A DNA stretch of 64,000 nt from Nautilus pompilius (taxonomy: Eukaryota; Mollusca; Cephalopoda; Nautilida; Nautilidae), in the NCBI GenBank assembly GCA_018389105.1, contig JACATO010001069.1:248001-312000 (forward strand). Reading direction: 5' to 3'. Numbering within the stretch: the first letter of the stretch is position 1; each line of letters starts with the position of its first letter. Under the pieces are notes generated by a model. It ran no database searches. It saw only the letters and a program-made list of their open reading frames with translations, and was not told the DNA's origin. This document shows positions 24,901-39,416 of the stretch, in pieces. The position numbers and the translations under genes were made by a program.

Positions 24901-27900
24901 ATGTCCTTGGCAAAATTGAGAGGCTCTTTTAAAAACACCAGTTTTGTTTTATTACCATGTTACCAGACTGCAGCTTAAACTATAACACCTCTATTCTCAT
25001 ACTCAATCATGGGTTATTTCCAAATTGATACGACAGGATACTGTATCTTTATACTCAATATAATTTTATATAGCTGTTATCTTTTTCTATTTTACTAAAC
25101 TTCTGTGGTTACGAATATTAGTTTTGAAGTCTGTAGTTGTTGATTAATATATTACATTACAGCTTTTACTTCCATTAATTTACAGATAAATATAAATATC
25201 TCATTTAAAGTCTAATTCTTCATTACTAGGACATCTCCTGCTTAACCCGCATAAATGTTATAATGCACACACAAGCTTAATTTCCTAGGATAGTGTAGGT
25301 AAAGTAAGTAATTGCTAATAATTCATAGGTAAACCCTTTATATGATGAGCTATTGATTTAGGTGCAATTCGGCCGCATCGTTAAGATTCTTTGTAGATGA
25401 GTTTTTATGGTGTAGCTTCGCTTGCAAATCGATAGACGTATTAACAAAACTGATTTCTCAGTGATAGGGGTAGGTAAGCAACACCATTTTTAAAAAATAT
25501 ATCCGTGTCTGGCCGGAATGATTCGATGTAACCAGCTTTATCTTGCTCTTCCTCGATCGTCTATTCCCGTTAGACTTCTGTTATCATTTGTTGCTACGGT
25601 TTATGTTGTATTATAAATAGAAATGAAATTCAGATCGGTAGAATTTCTACTTTTCCTTTATTTATTTGTAGTTTTTAGGAGGAATTTTCTATGACCAGCG
25701 AGTAATAACATCAGGCCAATAGTAACTGGCAAAAAAGAAAAACAAAGGGAGACAATTATTAACCCTTTTTTTTTCAATTTTTTTTTCTTCTATTCAATGA
25801 AAAACGCAACCTGAATTCCTACAAATTAAATCGGTTTTACTTTCTGTTTCTGCTGGTACGAGACCAACTACGTCTTGCTGGGAAGATCTTTAGAAAGCCG
25901 TACAACATTAATAATTAAATTCTAATTTCCTCTTTGTTATCTTTTGTAAGTACCCAATTAAAATCGAATTGGTCAGCGCTCCGTTAAAGTGCAGCCGGTC
26001 TCTTCTCTTGATTGGGTAATAAATGTACTTTCTATTGGCTGGAAAACATCGAGTTAGCTGTAAAATTTCATGATCTATACTTAAAAAAATGTATGTTTTT
26101 ATAAATTTAATCAGACGCGCAACAAATTAGGTCCCTGGTTTTATTCAATTTAATATCTGAATTTTAAGAAAGGACAGGCAGACGACTCCAAAGGTTTGTT
26201 CGGGTCAGTCTTCTTTGGGTTGCAATTTGCAAGCAATGGCTACATCGATCAGAGACTATAAACAAAAGTTTGTTTCATTGTTTCTTGAGCTAGGTCGGCG
26301 ATAGACACACTGAGCAGTGACCAGGGATGTTGAGATCTTGAGAAAAGCGAATGTGATCCAAAGTGAGTTTAGGAAAATTAATCTTTGTACCCGTAAACCT
26401 CATCAGACTGAACAGTCTGTGTGCATGGGTGTGTCGTGTGTTCGTGTGCGCGCGCACTAGGAAATATGGGTCTATCATACGAAACGGTGGCGGTAAGGCC
26501 ATAGATTTTATTGTTTTCGATAGTTTCAAATAAAATTCCAATATCAGATGTAAATGACGCTGGCAGAAGGAATCCCCGATAATAATTGCAAGAGCTATGT
26601 ATTTTTAATTTGTAGAAATATTCTACATTTACGTATTTTATATTCGCTATAAACTATTCATTAGTCTGAGAATGCGAACATTCGATTATATTCTAACAAT
26701 AAATTGACATAAGGTGATAAATATAATCTGATTATTTTATTCATTTTTATTAAATTTAGGAAAATGTTATTTTTCTTTAAATTTATTTATTTATAAATGA
26801 ATCTGTCTGGTGATTGGTTAAAAGAGATATAATAAAAGATGGATCAAAACTGTGGGCGTATCATGTTTTACAGAACTGTATTTAAATCAAAAACTTTTTA
26901 TTAAAAGAATAAAGATGAAAAAGGGCTACGTAATATTATCCACGAACTTTTTCGATATTGTCTCACTTGTTTCAACGCTGGAATCTTAGAGAGAGAAAGA
27001 AAGAGGGGGTTAGAATCACAAAATACCCTCTTTGATCTCAGGGTTGTGGTTGTTCGAACGATCTTTCACATGACACAACTGCGCGTTGTGTCGGCTCACA
27101 CCAGGACATTCCGACCGAACTGAGCAGGGCAGCAACCCTAAAACCTTGTCAGCTCCGTAGGAAGGTGGAGAGGAGCCAGCTGCGGGAGATATGGTGAACA
27201 TTAAGAACTTGCGGTGGTTCGCACATTCGGTCAAATCTGTGTAAACTTATTTATCTAACAAAATGTCGCTCCTAATAGATTTACGTTTGCGGTTTGCCTT
27301 GTTAATGCTGCACGGCAAGACACTATTAACCCTCCGTAAACCGTACAAGTGTTTACCTGCCTTACACCACCCAAACCTAGAAGCTCTGATTAGCATTTGT
27401 GTCTAAATGGCTGTATGTTGTTAACAGATGTAATGCAAAGCACTGGCAGGTGGAGCAATGCACGGGATCTTCGTTACAAAAATGCTATATTCATGGGGAA
27501 GATACCATGTGAACCATTGTCCCCGTGCTGAGTAATACGAAAGTACGAAAGGTAGTGAACTAAAACTACAGCCCAGGTGGTATTCAGGGTTAAGAGAAGG
27601 CGCAGTATCTTGGCAAGAATTTTTTAACACTGCAACAAAATATCTTAACTTTTATCTAGTTATTATTATTATTATTATTATTAATTATTATTATTATATA
27701 TTATTATTATAAGTACATTTGCACGAGAGGACAGGACAAAATAAACCTGAGAACACCATGTCCCCGTCTACTTCGATCTCGCCAGTTATCGCCCACTGTT
27801 CCAATAGGTTCTGTGGAAGCCATCGCGGCGTCTATAACTAACTCGTTTTTAATAAAGAGTTTTATTCTAAAAATCAGTAAATCCTTCCTTAAATGCTTCA

Positions 27901-28499
27901 ATTAAAAGAATGCAGAAAAGGGTTCTATCGTTGTCGCTGATCTAGCAGATGTGTCTGGCCGGCTACCCGCCCCTGTCGAACTGACCCAGATTTTTTTACG
28001 TTAATCAAAACTATCCCTTTCCTAATTTAGACTTCCAGAACATTCGGCGAAAGAAGAAAGTTTTTTTTCTTTCTTTAATGTCAGACAACAGAATTCCTGG
28101 CAAGCTCCTGAATGGAAATATGCTGACTAGTCTGATAAAGTGTGACTAATGTTTATAAACAGGAACAGATGGGAAGGCAGATGCTTTTGTTAGGTAATAT
28201 CGACTTGCTTTCAAATTATCGCTTCTACATCGTCGAATAGTAATAATCTGACATCCAAACCTGAAGAGTTCTAGATGGGTAGCGGAGCTTCGGTAACTCC
28301 TGGCTGGCACCTCGACCACCGCTCAACAGCTCTCGACTGGTCGCCATGGATACCTCCATAATTATCGGGGTCTTTTGCTGGTTTCATGCTTTCCACAGAC
28401 AAGCCACATGATCTACTGACGGAAAGATCGTGCTAACTGTCAGGACTAATGAATAGTCAAAGACGATGTGTCAAAATGGCCTCCTTAAGCCAGTGTTTC
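24901..28499. other. No recognisable feature
   Basis: AT-rich non-coding DNA with one ATT repeat. A GC-richer patch at 27000-27235 has a 72-codon minus-strand frame that I cannot assign. Confidence 0.5.
27661..27711. repeat. (ATT)n microsatellite
   Basis: About 16 ATT units with two interruptions (TTAATT and TATATA). Confidence 0.95.
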
Positions 28500-28665
28500 T
28501 TCGTGCAGGATTCCGGTGTTACACCGCGCTGTTGTCCCTAGCATGGTCGATGTCTCCTTTTTGGTAGGGTTTCCTCCGGGCACTCAAATTTCCTCTCACA
28601 CCTAAAAATGAAAATTTCTGGTATGGTTTTTCTGTCGAAGTCGGGTCCAATTTTGTTTTTATTGT
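28500..28665 (+). repeat. tRNA-derived SINE copy 3, opposite direction
   Basis: The same family as at 15.4 kb but inverted. The + strand reads GGTTTCCTCCGGGCACTC (28568) and TTTCCTCTCACACCTAAAAA (28589), the complement of the central domain. Then follow TTCTGGTATGGTTTTTCTG and GAAGTCGG, matching the complement of the 15500-15530 body. The CCTCCGGG...CTCAAATTTCCTC form is close to a SINE central domain that I recall as widespread in animals. The tRNA head should lie to the left, where AGGATTCCGGTGTTACACCG is only weakly B-box-like. Confidence 0.6.
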
Positions 28666-30199
28666 TTGGTTATATCCCTGGTTATCCTGCTATTATAAGT
28701 TCACAGGAAGACCCGAAACATAATCTGACTGGCGAAATTAGTGTCGTGACACTGGAACAACGGTTAGCACGAGCGCGCCGATCGCTCCGTGGTAGTAACA
28801 AATAAAATTGCAAATTTAAAACGATATAACCTGTCAGAAAGAACTCGCAACACAGTAGAGCAATTTAATCTTGTCAATTACCACGATAATCATTATGTAG
28901 CCACAGACTAGTGAGCTAATACAAAAAAAAATTATTCACACGTGATTCAGTGACCGTCGAGTTTCTTTAAAGTCCGCATCTATAAATATATCTTTGTTAC
29001 AATTGATGAAATTCATTTTTTTCCTGTATTAACTAATGCAGAAATAAACTAACTCAAGTTTTTGACGGAACCTAAGCTCTCATTAATTTAAATTAACTTA
29101 TTAACAGATCTGTATAAAAGATATAAGTTCTAAAACCGTTCTTTTACTAAGTTGAGCTGTCACGTGGATGCATTCTCCCAACATAAGGTCTTGAGTGTTA
29201 ATAATCTTTGCTCAAATAAATCAGAGGATAATTGATTACTATCTCGATACTAACTAACAATCCCTGACAAAGCTGGGGTTTTTATGATACGGATAAACAA
29301 AGTAAATGTTTTTGAAACGCCGTTCTGGGCCCATGGAGTATGCAGACCTCGTTGGCGCTTTGTGGTAAAAGCTGGCGGGTAAACGACGTGTGGAGACCAC
29401 ACACGAATATTTTGAAGACGTTAGTGTCTTCATATAAGCGTGTTTCAGAATCTTATATGAAAAATAACATTTCCGATACACTACCTCTACAAAACCACAG
29501 AGGTTTTGCTTTTGTATTTGTTTAATACGGGAATAAACAGCAAAAAAAAAAAAAATGTTCATAAACAAAAAGCTGGAAAGATGTCAGCCCCTGATCTATA
29601 AGCAAGTTTTGCTGTCATCGTGACAAGTGATGTGTTTTTATCAATTTCTACAAATTAGCAGCTATTTTATAAATGAAAATAAAATAATAATTTTGCTGGC
29701 GAGTGATACTTTAAGCGAGATTTAAGAAAATCTTTGTGGACTTTTGTCTCGTTACTTAGATTCACCATCACATTGGCTTTCGTTTTCTTGGTTAACTTCT
29801 GTTAGGCGACTTTCACGTGAAGATCGGAACGTACGCCACACCCGAAAGTCTCCTTTTCCTACTGCAAGTTTTAAAAGACCCTTTCTTACCCAGAATTAGC
29901 CGGAGCTTATAGCAGCAGGAGTTAAATGAAAAAATACTTGTTTTGCTGTTGCTGTATTTTCCCCCCACTATATCTTAATCGATAACCCTGGCCAACATTT
30001 CTTCACTTTTTCCTGCTGACTAAGATCTGACACTTTTTTAAACTAATTTTGGGGCGCTGATTTAAAAAATAAAATCGGTTTTTTCCTATCATGTCAAGGT
30101 TTTTGATCTACGGGATCTTAAAATGGTTAATTTTTCCATGTTTCTTGTGCCTGTGGGATAGTAGAGTTAGGACAAGCACTGGACTCAGAAGAACTGACC
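28666..30199. other. No recognisable feature
   Basis: AT-rich non-coding DNA. The 104-codon minus-strand frame at 29254-29568 and its plus-strand partner share the same bases and neither resembles a known protein. Confidence 0.5.
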
Positions 30200-30810
30200 G
30201 GTGAGAACATGCTTAGATGTCGGAGAACCAACCACCAGTAGATCGGGTAAAAATCATCTTTCCTCTTCCTCCTCCACATCAAACTGGGTCTAATGAAGCA
30301 GTCAATATGTTAAAGCTCTGAGCATAGAAGGTGACTGTTTTTAAGTACATATGTACAACATTTCCTAGCCTCGGTTATGAAAAAATAAAAGCTGGTGTGT
30401 TTGACGGGCCACAAATCAGAAAACTGATGAGAGATCGACATTTCACAAGCTCCATGAAAGATATGGAGAAAAGAGCATGGAATTCTTTCGTGGCTGTTGT
30501 GAGAAATAAAAAAGCTGAAAATTACAAAGATCTTATTCAAACATTGCTTAAGAATTTTCATCGTCTGGGTTGCAACATGAACATAAAGGTTCATTTCCTC
30601 AACAGTCATCTTGATAGATTTCCTGAAAATCTAGGTGACGTAGGTGATGAGCAAGGTGAAAGGTTCCATCAAGATATACAAGCTATGGAGGAGCGATACC
30701 GAGGAAGGTTGGATACTCACATGCTGGCCGACTACTGCTGGAGTACTAAAAGAGACTGTCTGGGAATGAAGCACTCCAGAAAAGCCTATAAACGAAAATC
30801 TAATCCATGA
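30200..30810 (+). pseudogene. Broken copy of an unclassified repeat-borne gene
   Basis: The longest non-repetitive coding-like stretch in the window: 159 codons open from 30331 to the stop ending at 30810, with related sequence readable upstream to about 30210 in other frames. Diagnostic blocks in order are PPLHIKLGLMKQ, GVFDGPQIRKLMRD, GCNMNIKVHFLNSHLDRFPE, NLGDVGDEQGERFHQDI, MEERYRGRLDTHMLADYCW and a basic tail ending YKRKSNP. I recall near-identical proteins as abundant 'uncharacterized' models in arthropod and other invertebrate genomes, where high copy number suggests a mobile element. I cannot name the element type. This copy is 5'-truncated and broken in a few places, while its carboxyl end is complete. 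AT-rich DNA with AATAAA (about 31012-31017) follows. Confidence 0.65.
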
Positions 30811-32699
30811 AGGATGAATGTGTCATTTACTGATATCAGTTAATGCAAGTAAACCCATGTCTGTCACTGTTTTGTTTGTACAGTATTCTAAATGGAATGA
30901 TAAGAATATTCTGGATTAGTTTGTGCCCATTTTGACTAAAATTCATTCAATTCTAGCATCGATTTATATTTTTCTATTTCAATATTTTGACCTGATATGC
31001 CATAGTTAACCAATAAATTTGTTAATCTCAAAATCGATTCATGGTATTTATTGTTTGTTGGAATGGTATTCTAAATAAAATGATTAGAATAGGATTGAGG
31101 TGATTGTGGAAGTCATTGAAATCGGGTACTCTTTTATGGCGATTGATCGAAAATGGGGGTTTGCTGTAGAGAAGAAACTTGACGTGATGGGCAAAAACCA
31201 ATGTGACATTTGGGTGCAGCGCCCCCAAATTAGTCAGAAACAAGTCTCAGATATTATAAGTCAGCAAAAATTGTGTCGACCAGTGTTATCAGAAACGAGA
31301 CTAGAATACGTTTCCCGAAATGTTTTATTTGGTCGACTTGTGTAAAGCATAGAGATCTCTGGCCACAGAAAATCTTCTATGGTACTGTAAGGTCTATGGG
31401 GAGGTGACCATTAATGAACTGCACTTAATCGAAATCTATAACTCCGGTGTTTCTGGTTTTTAACCAACCCACCCGAAACCAGTCCACCGGTTGTGGTAGA
31501 ACCAATCCATGGTAACCACCGACAGTCAGCTGTTTCAAGATTATTCGGTCCGTGCCGTGGGAAAGACCCTCCAAGCTGAAAGATGGGCTTTTCACCGCTA
31601 TTGGAAATACAACACAGAATGAACATATTTGTGTAAAACCTCGGGTGCCTCAATTATTATGGCTGGGATTTGTATAATTTAGTGCTGGTAATTAAATGCT
31701 TATCGAAAATTACGAACTGTATATGAGATAATTAATTGATTATTCTTATATCTATACTTCCGAGAGAACGGTTTTGTTTTTGAGGTGTTTTTTTTAATAA
31801 GACGCCGTCGTTTTGCACAACTAAATTAAATTAGATTAGATTTTTGACATAGAAGAATACATAAAACAAAAGTGCAGTTCAGTGTTTTCTGGCGAGGTCG
31901 GGTTGGACGATAGATTGATATCTTCCTCAGCACCCATTGTTTATTCGGCCGCCACCAGGAAGAGAAGATCTAGGTGCGGCCATGAATACACATCCGAGGG
32001 CCACAGAAACCTGCTGACGCCACTGCATTGTTCGTTTTTCCAATGATTAGATGTACACTGGTGGCTGGCTATAAGTGTGAGCACACTCGTAAAATAACCC
32101 ATTAGACATAAAAGGGGAATACTGTGATGGAAAGTGTCTTAAGACAATTTCAAACACGAACTTCCTTTTTAGACGGTCAGGCGTTCGTATACATTTAACC
32201 ATATGCGCAGATTATCGGTGAGTCCGCACTTACGGGCGCCGAGCCCAGAATATAGATATGCGCTCGACTCTTGATGGCCAACGGGGCTATGAAACTGTAG
32301 ATTTTCTGTTTAACATTAGTTTGTTTGCAAACTCTAACCCTGACTTACAACGAAAACAAAACCCAAAATTTCAACCGTCTTCTCTCACAATTCCACAGAC
32401 GCTAATAAGCCCGGTCGCCATTACGCCTTTCGATAACTGTTAGCCAGAGATAAATCTTGAGCCGGTTTTAAAGACCATACGCGACGCTGTTCGCTTTCTC
32501 CAGGTAAACAACACCAGCAACGCACAGTTTTCCAAATTTTGATTTTTTAATTTTATTTGGAAAAAATTTGTTTTTTATTCCCATATTTACGACTCCGGAC
32601 TTTGCAAAGGGCGCGCGAGTCTGACGGAAGGCACGTGTGAGTAGATGGGCGTCTTCCGGTTAATGTTTCGAAACTGCGCGCAGCCAAACTTGCTTCAGC
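30811..32699. other. No recognisable gene
   Basis: Non-coding. At about 32050-32085 the sequence CACTGGTGGCTGGCTATAAG, followed by TGTGAGCACAC, looks like a Tc1-type terminal repeat, but no transposase follows. The 81-codon frame at 31100-31345 (+) directly downstream of the repeat-borne pseudogene is unassigned. Confidence 0.4.
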
Positions 32700-32800
32700 C
32701 GGAATGAAGCCTGACCAGTAGTGGAAAGAAACCGGAGTACCCGGAAGAAACTTTCTCCGGACGGGCCGCTACAAATATGCCCCAGAGAAATTACGTTACT
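32700..32800 (-). repeat. SINE central-domain fragment
   Basis: AAAGAAACCGGAGTACCCGG (32725) followed by AAGAAACTTTCTCCGGACGG. The GGAAACCGGAGTACCCGGAG motif is the complement of the CCTCCGGGCACTC...TTTCCTC domain at 28.57 kb and resembles a conserved SINE domain known in many metazoans. Head and tail are not identifiable. Confidence 0.5.
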
Positions 32801-33713
32801 CACTAAACACCCTGCATAGCTCGCGACCGCCACCGCGGCGAGAAGTCGCGCTACACCAACATGTTTCCCATCTATTTTCAAATGTTAAAATGATAATGTT
32901 AAGTAAATGGCAAGCCCGAGTTCTTGGATTGTTTGTTTATAAAATAAAAGCTTCGTTAGTCTTTAGCCAACCCGATATAATCGACACTCACTCGAAGTTT
33001 ATTGTTGTTCAGAATTAATTACGATATCATTTCGTCGATAATCCAGTAACGATATTTCCCAGTCGTTTGTTCGTGAACTTCAAAATAAACTACTGTATAT
33101 GTCGGAGGCGACCTTTTAGCTCAGAATTCGCTGACGTTAACGAAAATTCTTCGCCTCTAGTATCAGCAGAATTCAATAACCTCGTTCTCTTTTATTTTCC
33201 TTATCGATCCTAACTACATCTACTATCTGCTCGCCACGCATTGCCAGCCACCTTTCTGGCCGCCAAGATTCTCGTTAGAATCATGACTTAAAAGGAGCCA
33301 CGGAGATCTATTGTCTCACGTATTTATCTGCATTTTCGTCAGCTCTGGTCGCTTGGCCAAGAACAGTTCCACGACTTCAATGATTATTATCAGTTATTTT
33401 CAAAAAATAACCGAGCTCGTTTTATCTAGAAGGCTGAGAATTCAAAAAACCAAAAACATACGGATAGCTGTGAGCCATACAATACACATAGCTGCCTTCC
33501 TGCGGCAATATCTCGTTTGTTCCTAAGTGTTTTTTAGAGAAATTTACGTCTAATTTTGTTTTATTGTTGTTGTTATTAGTTTATTGGAGATGTTTTCTCC
33601 GTCAGACTTCGCGGAAATTATTTTAAATATGTTCACTATGTAGACAGGCACCCTGAAGTCTGTCACCCATTGATTTCTGTCCCACAGATAGAATTGGATT
33701 TAAAAAAAAATTT

Positions 33714-34415
33714 ACATCCGTTTATTTTCAACGCAACATTACTTTTTGCAAATATTCATTCTACACCGGTCAGGGTGCGCATCTGTGTACAGCATTTGAT
33801 CTGTACTTTATGGCGTACACTCAAACACACAAATAAACATATACATACAATCACACAAACATATAGACAGACAAATAAAGATGCACACAGATAATTAAAG
33901 ATATACACAGACAAATAAAGATGCACACAGATAATTAAAGATATACACAGAGACAAATAAAGATACACACAGACAAATAGAAATACACACAGACAAATAA
34001 AGATGCACACAGACAAATAGAAATACACACAGACAAATAAAGATACACACAGACAAATAGAAATACACACAGACAAATAAAGATGCACACAGACAAATAA
34101 AGATACACACAGACAAATAGAAATACACACAGACAAATAAAGATACACTCAGACAAATAGAAATACACACAGACAAATAAAGATGCACACAGACAAATAG
34201 AAATACACACAGACAAATAGAAATACACACAGTCAAATAGAAATACACGCAGACAAATAAAGATGCACACAGACAAATAAAGATACACACAGACAAATAG
34301 AAATACACACAGACAAATAAAGATACACACAGACAAATAGAAATACACACGCAAACAAATAGAAATACGCACACAAACATATATACAAACAATAATGTTG
34401 CATTAAAATGGATGG
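33714..34415. repeat. 20-bp minisatellite inside an inverted repeat
   Basis: From about 33819 to 34392 runs a tandem array of a 20-bp unit, consensus AGACAAATARARATACACAC. Two versions, one with AATAAAGAT and one with AATAGAAAT, largely alternate, in about 25 units. Outside the array lie complementary ends. At 33714-33743 the sequence runs ACATCCGTTT then ATTTTCAACGCAACATTACT. At 34391-34415 it runs AATAATGTTGCATTAAAATG then GATGG. Read inverted, both give CATCC...GCAACATTA. This suggests a non-autonomous mobile element whose core has expanded as a minisatellite. The unit has no stop on the minus strand and is not a multiple of 3, so all three minus frames stay open for 130-181 codons. These are not genes. 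Confidence 0.8.
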
Positions 34416-36780
<2,365 letters not shown>

Positions 36781-37106
36781 TAGAGAGTGGAGGAGCAGTA
36801 GCGGGGATGGAGAGAGAGAGAGATGCTTTCGCTCTCAGTCGGCGAGGATTCTGTATCATGCGATGCCTACTTTCACAGAAAGCAAACCTTCGTTCCGACC
36901 GGGAGCCTAGCAACACTGCGCCGTTGGCAGTAATTTCCATCTTTTATTACGTAGCCACTCTGCTTCCTTTGATAATCTCTTCTTTCAGCAGTCAGTCGTT
37001 GTGCAGATATGGTTTCCTGGTACTGTAAAATAAGTAATACAGCATTATTTTGAAAAATGGAATGGAATTTTAGTAAGCTGTCACCATGTGCCGTAAAGTA
37101 ACCCCC

Positions 37107-37107
37107 T

Positions 37108-37150
<43 letters not shown>

Positions 37151-37204
37151 TTCTTTTTAACCACACACACACACCCACACACACACACCACACACACACA
37201 CACA
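37107..37204. repeat. (CT)n followed by (CA)n
   Basis: A CT tract (37107-37148) and a CA tract (37162-37204) lie side by side about 330 bp downstream of the donor site of the calmodulin exon. A shorter GA run lies at 36808-36823. Frames through it (Glu-Arg, Val-Cys) are artefacts. Confidence 0.95.
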
Positions 37205-39416
37205 GCTTTAAAAAAAATAGGCAATGACGGGCTTTCCTTTTTTTTTATTTGGATGCGAAAGAAAAACAAAATACAAAAAAGTACATCTTAGAGATTACGA
37301 CTTAAAGAACATTTCGAAAACTTACAGACTTATTACCTGTTACTTTTTCATATGCGTGATGTAAACAGAAACTTTCAAGGTTGTTAGCCTCAGAGAACCT
37401 AAGCGACTTGATCACGAACCTAAGGGGGCCATTTATAAAAACTACGTAGGTAAAATCTGACAGTTTAGTGTATGTAATTTGATAGGAGGGTCTGAACAGC
37501 CTAAACGTAGAATATAGATAAGAATTCCCCCACATTATATAGTTATTAGAAGCCGGTATAAACAAAAGTGCAGTTCAAAAGGTATATTTTGTTGTTTTTT
37601 TATCCGTTTGCCAAAACAAATATACTGGCTGCCAGAAATAAAGCTGGCGTTATGTAAATGGAAGGATTTTCTTCCTGCTAAGCTAGAGCGAGCGTAATGT
37701 CGACACCACATCCGGTCATTGTGGATCCTTACCGGAGTCATTCCAGTAATTAAATATTATTTTGTTTGCTGCTACATAACGGTGTGTTGCGGAGTAAGTG
37801 AGTACGGAATCTTTCTACTTCTAGAAACGATTTCCAAATTGCAAATTACCTGAAGATCCTTAGAATTAAGTGAGAGCACGATGTACACCTAGAGCGGTCA
37901 CTGCTATACAATGGTCTTTGATGTAGTAATCATATTTGATCTACTTACAAAAATACTGCAGTCTTTTTATAATGGTATTAATGACGTTATTTCAGAGAAG
38001 TCGTGCGCAAGAAAAAGGAATTTTTAAAATCTATGCAAAAACTTGTTGATCCTGACCTGACAGAAAGAAAAGAAATACAATTTTGTTCATTTTGTTTAAT
38101 TCCTTAGAAGAATTTTATTCAGCTAAACTGTCGATTTAGTTGGCTTCCTAATTTTACTTTGCATTTCGCAGTCTTACAAGCTTGATCTGAATGTGAATAA
38201 TCCTGCAGTACACATTGCAGCATAATACAAATAGTCAATTATATCTTTAAAGTAGAATCCCATTTGTCAGATTTAGGTTTAAAAGAAAAGAAACTACTGA
38301 AGTAAGCAATCAAATTTCAGTGTGACTTTCGGGAGGGATTTCCTCTCCTTCGGTCACCCAGTAATGTCTCCTTCCGGGTAAAGGGAGTTGGTTATTTAAG
38401 AAAAGCTTCAGATTGATTTTCCAGATAAACGTGAAACGCATAATAAACAAGAGGCGCTTAGTAATTTTCGTTTTCTCTTTACCCATTTACCCACATTTTA
38501 AAACAGGGATCCCGTCAGCTTTAAGAAAATAATCATAAACAGAGGTCACTTCCTCCAGCTACTTGTGACGTTTGTTTGCATGATTTACTTTGTGAACTGC
38601 GTATTAATTTAGGTGCTTGGTAAACAGAATATTTATGGTCTACTTTCATTTTGCCCAGGATCTCAATATATGGCTTACTATTTAAAATTTGGCTACTTAC
38701 TAATCAAAACATATCAATGCATATAAGAAAGAAATAAATAATCATTTAGAACCTTTACTTTAAAAAGCACTTTCTTGTGTCTGTGAATTTTATGAGGTAT
38801 AAATTAATGACGTCAGACTTTAAAGCCGTAGACGATACTCACAAAGCTCTTTGTAGTTTTCCCCACAGGAGAGTTATAGCCTCTTTCCTTCAGGTTCCAA
38901 AAGTATTGAATCTATTGAAATTATTGATATAGGTAATATTAGAAAAAGTATATTCGTTATAGAGTCAATTTACCGAATTCAAGCAAAACAGCCCAGCTTA
39001 CGTGTAAAACAATTTTGTCTAAATCCTGTTCTTTGGGAAACAACAGAATCAGAGAAATTGATTAACTTTTCCTAAATTTAAATTTTATTGAATATTTAAA
39101 TGGATTTTTACATTGTATAAACACGCTGCGACTGCAGAATGTCTATGGTCCCTCGACCTGAGCCACCCAGGCTTTTAAAGACACGCGAAATCAAAATAAG
39201 GTGAAATCAGACCGCAGCGATTGGTTTTGTTGTTGTAGTGGCTTAATGATAACATTTCTAAATTAATGAGGCTTTAGCGTGGGAAAGTTGCATTGAAGTG
39301 TTCAAATCAATTAAATGGTTCATTTGGGGGGCTTTTAATTACGTATACTCTCTAGTTAAATGAAAAGGGGGAAAAGGCAGATTGTTCTTACGTTTTCCGT
39401 GTAAACTGGATATATA

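Noticed and set aside
16029-26255. Similar strings GGTTGCAATTTGCAATGGCT (16027) and GGTTGCAATTTGCAAGCAAT (26219)
   Set aside because: The match is only about 25-30 bp and does not extend on either side. It could be chance in AT-rich DNA.
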